From positions 14,625,016 to 14,689,015 of the forward strand of contig JABAKD010000013.1 in the NCBI GenBank assembly GCA_012845835.1: a DNA stretch of 64,000 nt. Direction: 5' to 3'. A model generated the notes under the pieces. It was not told the origin of the DNA. It searched no databases and saw only the letters and a program-made list of their open reading frames with translations. The DNA comes from Undaria pinnatifida. Its lineage: Eukaryota; Sar; Phaeophyceae; Laminariales; Alariaceae. Both the position numbers and the translations under genes were made by a program. Below, piece by piece: positions 56,936 to 64,000 of the stretch (its first letter is position 1; each line of letters opens with the position of its first letter).

Positions 56936-57660
56936 GCCCAAACTTCAACACGGATTTTGACCCTTCTCTCGAATACTCGACAGCCAAAGTGGTGTTATTC
57001 TGGCAGCCCCCATCCTATTTTCCACCGTGGTCCCCTTCGTCGTTTGCCGTGGACGACGTACCATATTCTTGCGCGGAGCAGTTTATGATGGCTGAAAAGG
57101 CTCGGCTTTTTAAAGACCATCGCGCAGTGGAGCTCATCATGTCATCGTCTGACCCCAGCACACACAAACGCGTCGGTCGAGGCGTGCGCAACTTTGACAC
57201 CGCCGTTTGGGACAGGGAGAAGCAAAATGCCGTGTCATCTGGCAACTATGCCAAATTTACGCAGAATCCAGCCATGAAAAATCACCTTTTGAGCACTGGC
57301 AACAAATTTCTGGCAGAGGCCAATCCTCTAGACACAGTGTGGGGTATAGGTCTCCGGGCGGACGACCCCCACGCCAAGGATCCACACAAGTGGAGAGGAA
57401 AAAGTTTGCTCGGTGAGGCACTCTCTGCCGTTCGCGAAGCAATTCGCGACAGCGAGGACGGATCGCCACACCCGGCCTCCTCTCGTCGATTCCGCAGGCC
57501 CACCGGGAGTGCTGGAATCCATGAAATTTCATCCGCTCAGCAGTCGCGCTTGGGGACCGCGGTCGGCGCTGACCAAGGCCCTCCTTCGGCCTATTTTTCG
57601 GGTATACCCGCCGATCAAAGCCCGGAGGTTTCGGCGAAAGCCCGGAGGTTTCGGCGATAG
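56896..57660 (+). CDS. NADAR (YbiA-like) domain embedded in Ty3 Pol
   Basis: Residues about 30-180 of this frame match the NADAR superfamily: an N-terminal strand leading to PYSCAEQFMMAEKARLF, then the G-x-x-x-x-x-F-x-x-x-x-W pattern (VGRGVRNFDTAVWDRE), then KFTQNP, LLSTGNKFLAEANPLD, VWGIGL and WRGKSLLGEALSAVRE. All the usual landmarks are present in order. Known members cleave N-glycosidic bonds: YbiA/RibX acts on riboflavin intermediates, and DarT-linked NADAR proteins remove ADP-ribose from guanine in DNA. Here the domain sits between Gag and protease. A 20-bp duplication at 57,619-57,658 shifts the frame just before protease; without it both would be one frame. The host or element role is inferred only. 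Confidence 0.85.
   Translation: MLPRPGVPGRGHCSPNFNTDFDPSLEYSTAKVVLFWQPPSYFPPWSPSSFAVDDVPYSCAEQFMMAEKARLFKDHRAVELIMSSSDPSTHKRVGRGVRNFDTAVWDREKQNAVSSGNYAKFTQNPAMKNHLLSTGNKFLAEANPLDTVWGIGLRADDPHAKDPHKWRGKSLLGEALSAVREAIRDSEDGSPHPASSRRFRRPTGSAGIHEISSAQQSRLGTAVGADQGPPSAYFSGIPADQSPEVSAKARRFRR
57619..57658 (+). repeat. 20-bp tandem duplication causing NADAR-protease frameshift
   Basis: The unit AGCCCGGAGGTTTCGGCGAW occurs twice in a row. Unit 1 starts in the NADAR frame and unit 2 in the protease-RT frame. The NADAR frame stops at TAG (57,658-57,660), while the other frame runs on through protease. Confidence 0.95.
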
Positions 57661-59282
57661 CTTCTCGCGGCGCCTCAGACCGCGCACTGCCAGAACATGG
57701 CCCCTGCCTCGTCGGGGGTACCGTGACGCTGGACGACGATTCTTTCACTACCGATATTGCAATACATAGCGGAGGGGACGCTATTGCGCCCTACATATGT
57801 ACAGCGCTGCTTGACACTGGCTCCCCCCAAACCTTCATCCGTCGTAACGTGTTGGATCGTATGCTATCGGTAGGCGCCGCCTCATCGGCGTGCGAGAGGC
57901 CCAGCAGCCCTCGCTCCTGGGGTGGTTTTGGCGAATCCGCCCCTTTACGGACCGCGACCCACATCCGTCTGAGCGTTCAATTCTTCCTCGAAAAAGAACC
58001 AACATGCTCTCTCGCGGTGTGGGCATGCGTGGTCCCTCCTTCGGTCATGCAGCACGCTGTCTTGCTGGGCCGCGACAGTTGGATGCGCTTCAACACCCGT
58101 TCGTACCGCGCCCTGCCCCCTCGTCCTCTCGATAATCGGGTTTTGGGCGAGCTGACGTTGTCCTACCACGCCACAGCAGGCGTAGCGGCTTATGCCGTCG
58201 ACCCCGCACCATCGAACGGTGCTTTCCACTTTCGCTATGATGGCTCTACAGGTGTCACTTTGTCGGACGAGCCCCAACTGCTCGCGGTCAACTTGGTGCG
58301 CAGTAACGGCTCTCCTGCGCTCACAGGACACTATCTTGTCAACATACTGCCGCAGCCGGATATTCCTTCGGGACAGAAACACTTTGTTGCTTCAGGACGA
58401 CAGGTGCTTCCCGTCATAGGTGTCGCGGACCTCGAGCCAGGCGCCCTTATCGGGGTCGCCGACGCCCCACTTTTGCGCATCCCGCTGGGTGCCTTGCAAC
58501 ACCCTATCAAGGCTGCGGGTCCCCACCCTGGCCAGACTTCGGACAGCCAGGTCTCTGCGGTCGCGAGCCCGACGGGCGCGGAGGGGATAGTGCCCGCCGT
58601 ACCGCCGCCCTCGCCGACGCTTATGGAACGTTTGAACCCAGTCCAACGTTCTGCATTTCTACGCGTCTGGGCGGCCCGACTCCCACCGCACCTGCGGGAG
58701 ATTGCGTTCGACTTACACGATCCTGGTTGGGACCCCCCGACCATTGAGCAACTGGGGGATGTGCTCTGCGACTTTTCTGACGTGTTCTCCACCTCGAAGA
58801 CGGATTTTGGGTCATGCTCCCTAATGACCTTTGAAATCTCGGTTCTGGAGGGCAGCGCTCCGTTCACTTCACGGCCCCATCGCATAAACCCTATACTGGC
58901 CAGAGAAGTGGACGCGACCCTTAACCAATACCTCGCGGCTGGGCTGATTCAGCACTCGACCTCACCGTACTCGAGCCCGCTGGTGGTCATCCCGAAGAAA
59001 TCTATCGGTGTGAGGATCACGGTGAACTACAAGGAGCTCAACCAAATTAGAAAGCTCAGCCAACTGCCGATTCCGCGTGTGGACCAGGTCCTGGACTCCT
59101 TCGGCTCAGGTCGGGTGTTTTCCCTGTTCGGCTTGGTTTCCTCGTTCCACCAGATAGCGGCACACAAGGACATAGTTCCCCTTACAGCGTTCTGCACACC
59201 CACCGGCCTTTATGAGTGGCTCGTTATGCCCCGGGCAGCAGCGCCTCGCCTGGGTGGTTCGTCAAGGTTATCAATGAGGTGA
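57639..59282 (+). pseudogene. Aspartic protease and reverse transcriptase (N-terminal part) of the Ty3 element
   Basis: The protease carries ALLDTGSPQTF (Asp at about 57,813) and a second conserved HAVLLGRDSW. The RT follows after a spacer: YLAAGLIQHSTSPYSSPLV, VNYKELNQ, then motif A as FSLFGLVSSFHQI, where the catalytic Asp is Gly (GGC at 59,130-59,132). The open frame has no Met at its true start because it reads in from the NADAR frame. It ends by a frameshift at about 59,230, after YEWLVMP. Confidence 0.85.
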
Positions 59283-59452
59283 TCAAGGGCTTGACACAGG
59301 TGGCAGCTTACCTCGACGATGTCATCGTGTTCGACTCCGACCCGGTAACGCATGTTCGGACGATTCGCTCTCTCTTCGAACGCCTTCGAAGCACAATCTC
59401 ACGCTTTCCCTCTCGAAGGCGCGTTTGGGCGCTACCGATGCGAACTTACTAG
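59216..59452 (+). pseudogene. RT motif C segment in shifted frame
   Basis: The RT continues here with GSSASPGWFVKVINEVIKGL and the catalytic YLDDVIVF (59,309-59,332). A second frameshift near 59,385 returns the reading to the RNase H frame. Each break is explained by a single-base change within RT. Confidence 0.85.
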
Positions 59453-60648
59453 GCCACTCCATTTCTCCAGCAGGCCTACGCCCAACTTCGGAAAAAGTGT
59501 CGGCATTGACCAATATGCCGATGCCCACTGACGTTAAGCAGGTGCGCGCACTCATGGGTGGTATCAACTATTACCGCAAATTTTTGCCCGACTTATCGAA
59601 GAGACTTCGTCCTATTAACGCACTCCTTCGGAAGGGGGTAAAGTTTGCCTTCACGCCTGCTATGGAGAAGTTGGTGAGAGAAATCTTGGCGGAGCTCACG
59701 ATCCCGCCGGTCCTCGTTTTCCCTGATTGGGACGCCGTCGCCGACGGCATACGCCCGTTGCACGTGTACTGCGATGCCTGCATCGACGGGTTCGGAGCCG
59801 CTCTCGAACAGGAGCAGACGGACGGCTCCATAAAACCCATCGCATACATCAGTCGAGCTACGCTCGACTCGGAAAGGCATTGGATTCCTCTCGATTTGGA
59901 GGCTAGCAGCATCGTCTGGGCTCTCAAGCGCCTCCGCGGCTACCTTTGGGGCACCAAATTCCGAACATTCTCAGACCACAAGGCTCTGGAAAACATAGGC
60001 AAAGTGGGGAATCACAACGGCCGAGTCCAGAGATGGCTCGAGTTCCTCACCGCATTCGATTACACCCTAGAATACCGAAAAGGAAGCGCAAACGGCAACG
60101 CTGACTTCCTGTCTCGCTTGCCGGAGCCTGCCTCGGAACACGACCGCAATGGTTCGACGAGCCTTACCCCTGTTGAGGATGATGGTATTTACCTCGTACG
60201 GGCTTGCGGGCTGTACACTCCTTCTTCTCCGATACCGGGTGTCGGCTTGGGTGGGCTAATGCCCCGCACCGAAAATAATGCTTTGGGTGGGCTTCCTCTC
60301 ACTCTTGCCGACTTTGGCGATTTTCGCACACACGGGCCACGTATGAGGTTTGACGACCTTCCTACTCCTTCCAAGAGATTTGTCGCTTGCGTTTCTGCAT
60401 CGACCGCCACCGTCGATAGCTCGCCCGGCCGAGGCGGGGGCTCGCGTACAGCCGACTACGATTTCGCTTCGGTTTTTGCTGAACCCGCCGTGACCAACGA
60501 GGACTCCGCCGAAGCCCTGGCTGCCACGACATCAGTGGCCCAACCGACTCCTTCCCGAGCTCGGTACAAGGGACAAACCCCGTCGAGCCCATGGGCCCGA
60601 CCGCGTCCGTCCCAACCTCGCCAGGATCTTCGGCGCCCCAGACGATGA
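59386..60648 (+). CDS. RT thumb and RNase H of the Ty3 element, with Pol linker
   Basis: In this frame the RT ends with TLSLSKARLG, then NLLGHSISPAGLRP and MGGINYYRKFLPD. RNase H has VYCDACIDGFGAAL (Asp), LDLEASSIVWAL (Glu), FRTFSDHKALE (Asp) and GNADFLSRL near its end. About 130 residues of Ser/Pro/Thr-rich linker follow before the frame stops. RNase H acidic residues are retained. Confidence 0.85.
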   Translation, partial: SKHNLTLSLSKARLGATDANLLGHSISPAGLRPTSEKVSALTNMPMPTDVKQVRALMGGINYYRKFLPDLSKRLRPINALLRKGVKFAFTPAMEKLVREILAELTIPPVLVFPDWDAVADGIRPLHVYCDACIDGFGAALEQEQTDGSIKPIAYISRATLDSERHWIPLDLEASSIVWALKRLRGYLWGTKFRTFSDHKALENIGKVGNHNGRVQRWLEFLTAFDYTLEYRKGSANGNADFLSRLPEPASEHDRNGSTSLTPVEDDGIYLVRACGLYTPSSPIPGVGLGGLMPRTENNALGGLPLTLADFGDFRTHGPRMRFDDLPTPSKRFVACVSASTATVDSSPGRGGGSRTADYDFASVFAEPAVTNEDSAEALAATTSVAQPTPSRARYKGQTPSSPWARPRPSQPRQDLRRPRR

Positions 60649-61341
60649 CGACTTTTTCGGACCGCATCTCCACTCGGACGCGCCGGCGTTCAGCAACAGC
60701 AGCTGGTAAGGCACCCCCTGCTGTCGACTATGGCTTCGGGTCTGGCGGGGTCCCCCAGCCATCGTCCAGACGAGTTACAACTCCCCGCGAGCCCGACGGC
60801 CGCGGCCGGCTCCGTCAGTCGCCGCGACCCCTATTCTTGCCGACCCGCCGGCCCGCACGGTACCACTTCCGTCCGACCACGACCACGCAGAGCCCATGGG
60901 AACTCCGCTCCTACGGCTTACGCCTCCTCCTGGTGAAACGCCGGCTTCACTTACAAGGTCGGATGCCCTCGGCGACGCTGCTGAGTGGCGGTTCGCGAAT
61001 TCCGTCGCGCGTTATTCACATGCCGATTGGAAGCGCGAACAACACGCAGAGCCGACGTGCCACGCCACGATACGTTACATCTCTATCGGCCGGCCGTCAG
61101 CCCTGCCACCCGACTTCTTGACAAGCTACCCCTCGCCCAAGCGTCCCTCCCTCTCAGACATCCAGGAACTGGCGGGTAAGGATCGACTACATACAACCGA
61201 CGACGACATCGTCCTACTCGTCCGTAACCCGACACTCCCGCCAACAAGCTCTGACAAACCGAACTCTGCGGGGCGAGCTGCTTGCTTGCTAAACGACGAG
61301 CCAGTTCGCATCTACGTTCCCCTTCTCATGCGCCCTTGGAT

Positions 61342-61344
<3 letters not shown>
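60649..61344 (+). pseudogene. Pol linker and N-terminal integrase part, interrupted
   Basis: Coding shifts from frame 60,591-61,121 to 60,896-61,341 near 60,890. The latter leads through ADWKREQHAE and DDIVLLVRNPTL to VRIYVPLLMRPWI, the usual approach to the integrase zinc finger. It is cut by the nested (CAA)n element at 61,339-61,344. Confidence 0.6.
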
Positions 61345-61375
<31 letters not shown>

Positions 61376-62047
61376 CTCACATTAACTCGCATAATCAAGT
61401 CCGTGGTCACAGGACAGGCTCCAGTCACTCTGGAGCTGAGGAATACCCCAGGGAAACCACACACACAACCCAAGGTGGTACACGCATATATCACAGCTGA
61501 CGCAATTCATGCCTCCACCAGAAACATATAAAAGTGAAATCGGGAGTCAGTCTACGATGTGCCAGGTCCAGGCCGGTGCATACGTCTCACTACTCACGCC
61601 TGGAGGAACCAAATATTCCGATTGCCACCCAAGTAAGACTACCACGTATATATTACACGTAGTATCTATCACTACGCACACGCACGACAGGCATAAGTCA
61701 ATTGGAGAAAAATAAACAAAGAAAAGAAAAGAAGATAAAGGAAAGGAAAGAAAAAAGAAGAAAAAACGAAACAAGACGAAAAAGGCAAGCAAAGAGAAAA
61801 AAATTACAAGAAAAGCAAGAAAAGACAAGACAGGAAAGCAAGGAAAGAAGAAGAGCAAAAAAGAAAAAAGAAATAGAAAAAGAAAAGAAAGAAAAATTTC
61901 ATACTCACAGACCTTAGGAACTGGCTAAGGATGGCATTGGGCTAACAGAGGGTATCACGTCCATCATCAATGGCACCTGGGAGAGAACGCAGCATGGCGA
62001 AGAAGTCAGGGCGGTCTTATGCTATCTTGTGACGGCCATTAGATCAT
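61345..62047 (-). mobile_element. (CAA)n-tailed element, fullest copy, nested in Pol
   Basis: On the minus strand it runs from about 62,041 to a (CAA)n tail at 61,345-61,373. The hexamer GATCAT flanks it at 61,339-61,344 and 62,042-62,047, as a target-site duplication. Removing the insert and one repeat restores the integrase frame exactly. It shares with 2,340-2,857 the polypyrimidine tract and body, and has an extra 5' part of about 120 bp (61,915-62,041), suggesting a more complete element. Confidence 0.85.
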
Positions 62048-62939
62048 GCAAGCTTGCCACTCGACGGCCTCCTGCCACCTTGGCACCACGCGCACGTTGC
62101 GCATGCTGGAGCATTTTTATTGGTGGATTGGCATGAGTGTGTGTACCCGGTGGTGGCTTCGCCACTGCTTGAAGTGCCAAGCGCGGAAAACCCCACGGCT
62201 GACTGTCCGCTGGCCCATCATCACAATGCCTCTGCCGGAAGGTCCAGGTATCGCCGCCAGTGTTGACTACTTCGGCCCCCTTCCGGTCACACCACGAGGC
62301 AACACCTACATCCTGCTGTTCACCGATCGCTTCAGTAGGGGGGCCGACATGTTCCCCGTCACTGCCGCTGAGTTCACCGCGGAAGGTACAGCCAATATCC
62401 TGGTGAACCAATACATCCCCTTGTGGGGGTGCCCGCGCACCATACTCTCAGACAACGGACTGCAGTTCTGCTCCAAGCTTTCACAAGCTGTATATCAGCT
62501 GTTAGGTGTACACAAGCTTGCTACAAGCTCATATCACCCCAACTGTAACGGGGGCGTTGAGCGGGTAAATCACACTATGGCACAAATGCTGGCTATGGTC
62601 GTCAACGAGTGACAAGACGACTGGGACTTGCATCTGCCCCACGTAGAATTCGCTTACAACAACTCTGTCAGCGCGGCGACGGGTTTGGCGCCCAACGAGG
62701 TCCACATGGGCAGACTCCCACGGCTCCCCCTGACGATTTTCGACCGCACAGGTGTCGTGGGACACCAGAGTCTGGCCCGTGACCACCTGGCCTATTGCGA
62801 TTTGGCCACCGACCGGCAAAAGCGCGCAAACGACATTGTCCGCGCACACCACGCCCTCACCGTTTCCCGTGTTAACCGCAGAAATTCCGCCCTCGCCAAC
62901 GCGCTGCGTCCAGCACCTAACTTCACTGTGGGTGGTTAG
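62046..62939 (+). pseudogene. Integrase of the Ty3 element, one internal stop
   Basis: The HHCC zinc finger is visible (HSTASCHLG, then HCLKC). The catalytic core has Asp in SVDYFGPLP (62,265), Asp in LSDNG (62,451) and Glu in NGGVERVNH (62,559), so the D-x61-D-x35-E spacing is intact. A TGA at 62,610-62,612 splits the core from NSVSAATGLAPNEVHMG, in the same frame. TAG ends this section at 62,937. Confidence 0.85.
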
Positions 62940-63440
62940 GCATGGGTATACAATTCTGCCTCTACCATCCGCTAGCGTGTGAAGGCGAATACCGACGCCA
63001 AAGTACTCAAGGCCAAACTCGCGCTTAACTGGACGGGCCCATACAAGGTCCTGGCCGTCGGTCCCTGCTTCGCCGCCAAGACCCAGGACGGCTCGCCGCT
63101 CGGGAGCAACCTCCTTTATTTGGATCTCCCTTCCGACCTGCCTGGTTCGGACGCTCGTCGGCGTGTGGCCATCGAGCGCTGCAAACCCTGTGCCAACCCC
63201 CACGACAGCGGGGACATGCCCAAATACCTACCGGCTGGGCTGACACAGTATGTGCTCAACAAATTTTCCAAGAAGTCCCCGCCGTACCACGTCACTCAAG
63301 ACGACGTTTCGACTCCCCTCCAACGGCTAGAGGTGGAGCAGATCACTGGTCATCAGTCGGTACGGGGGTGAGGTGGCGTCATCGCGGTGCTATACAAGAC
63401 GCATTAGGCGGGACTCTCCGAACCGTCCTGGGAGCGGGAA
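62940..63440 (+). pseudogene. Integrase C-terminal region with chromodomain-like module
   Basis: The frame continues past a TAG at 62,973 with KLALNWTGPYKVLAVGP, a typical integrase C-terminal GPY/F-type motif, then VAIERCKPC. Next, LEVEQITGHQ, VLYKTH, AGLSEPSWERE and the following helix (HILRYW) have the order of a chromodomain. Stops at 63,369 (TGA) and 63,405 (TAG) fall inside this module. Chromodomains guide chromoviruses to chromatin marks. Confidence 0.6.
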
Positions 63441-63920
63441 ATGGACCTTCACCTCTCCCGCTCCCACATCTTGCGTTATTGGGATGGAACCCCGGACCAG
63501 CACCGCCAAACCAACCGCCTTTACCGCCGAATGCGGATCGGAGCGGCACAGCGTGAGCTCTCCCGCAACAACGGGGAACGTTTCCTAGCACCGGGCTACG
63601 CCTGTGTTCCCCCCACCGATTGGTTCCGTCGCTACCACGACACAGTACTCCCTAAGGGAGCTCACGTTTGGTACAAGGGAGACGATGGTTTATGATGGCT
63701 AGGAAAAATTAGCGCGAGCACTATCGAGGACGAGGTATACCTGGTCCGCTTTCTGGACGACCCGGGACCGATTGAACTCCCTCTTCCCCCGGCGCGCTAC
63801 ACGACTTCAACGGGAGCCGTACGAGGTTCTTGGTGCTTGCAAGTTCACATCGCCAGTGCGCTTCCTCGGGGAATCCAACGTAACGTAGACGAATCTCGAG
63901 GCGCGGCCGTGGCCAGTTGA
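63441..63920 (+). pseudogene. C-terminal extension, possible Tudor/Agenet-like module
   Basis: The same frame continues with PKGAHVWYKGDDG, a TGA at 63,693, then WLGKISAS and YLVRFLDDPGP, and ends at TGA near 63,918. The VWYK...GKI...YLVRFLDD pattern is reminiscent of small beta-barrel chromatin readers. This is a tentative fold guess. Confidence 0.35.
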
Positions 63921-64000
63921 CTTCCAAGCCACCACCGCTCCTCGATAGTTCTTCATTTTTTTTAGTTATGAGTTTTGCGTCTTCGTCTTTGGGTCGTTCG
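63921..64000. other. Beyond the pol frame; right LTR expected nearby
   Basis: A T-rich sequence (TTCATTTTTTTTAG) follows the last stop. No repeat of an upstream LTR can be recognised within 80 bp. Confidence 0.3.

Larger units (their letters stand above)
52946..63920 (+). mobile_element. Ty3/gypsy retrotransposon with NADAR domain and chromodomain-like tail, decayed
   Basis: The order on the plus strand is Gag with CCHC zinc knuckle, linker, NADAR domain, aspartic protease, reverse transcriptase, RNase H, long linker, integrase, then chromodomain-like and possible Tudor-like tail. PR-RT-RH-IN order and motifs are those of Ty3/gypsy (Metaviridae). It is interrupted by a nested (CAA)n element and by several frameshifts and stops. 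Neither LTR can be shown; the right one may lie beyond the window. Confidence 0.85.

Noticed and set aside
61547..61858. Minus-strand frame rich in Phe/Leu/Ser
   Set aside because: Translation of the polypyrimidine tract of the nested (CAA)n element.

Overview
This is a repeat-rich piece of a eukaryotic nuclear genome. The one host gene that can be rebuilt has nine exons with GT-AG introns of about 610 to 1130 bp. That intron size, the near-balanced base composition and the kinds of retroelement present fit a brown alga or a related stramenopile. This is an inference from gene structure; no marker gene settles it.

Layout. Positions 1-29,300 hold no gene I can support. They are a mosaic of short interspersed elements: two tRNA-derived SINE families, a family ending in a (CAA)n tail, a MITE with terminal inverted repeats, a possible miniature LTR element enclosing a SINE, foldback-like blocks with very long G or C runs, and many minisatellites. 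Positions 29,377-37,912 carry a complete major facilitator superfamily transporter of 631 residues. Positions 39,147-41,400 hold a short duplication and unidentified coding-like sequence. Positions 41,486-48,267 are a tyrosine-recombinase retrotransposon of the DIRS order, with split direct repeats (A1-ORFs-B1-A2-B2) as in PAT and Ngaro elements. Positions 48,600-52,940 hold diverged duplications, another C-rich block and tandem repeats. Positions 52,946-63,920 are a decayed Ty3/gypsy retrotransposon with gag, protease, reverse transcriptase, RNase H, integrase and a chromodomain-like tail. Its LTRs are not identified.

The most unusual feature is in the Ty3/gypsy element. A well-conserved NADAR (YbiA-like) domain lies between gag and protease. 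A 20-bp tandem duplication is exactly what takes the NADAR frame out of phase with the protease-RT frame. Without it the two would read as one polyprotein, so the domain appears to be a true part of this element's Pol and not a nearby host gene. NADAR proteins act on N-glycosidic bonds and include enzymes that remove ADP-ribose from guanine in DNA, so a role in protecting element cDNA from host modification is a testable idea.

Both large retroelements are inactive copies as sequenced. The Ty3 element has frameshifts, a lost catalytic Asp in RT motif A, six in-frame stops in the integrase region and a nested (CAA)n element with a target-site duplication. The tyrosine recombinase has a stop just before its catalytic Tyr.
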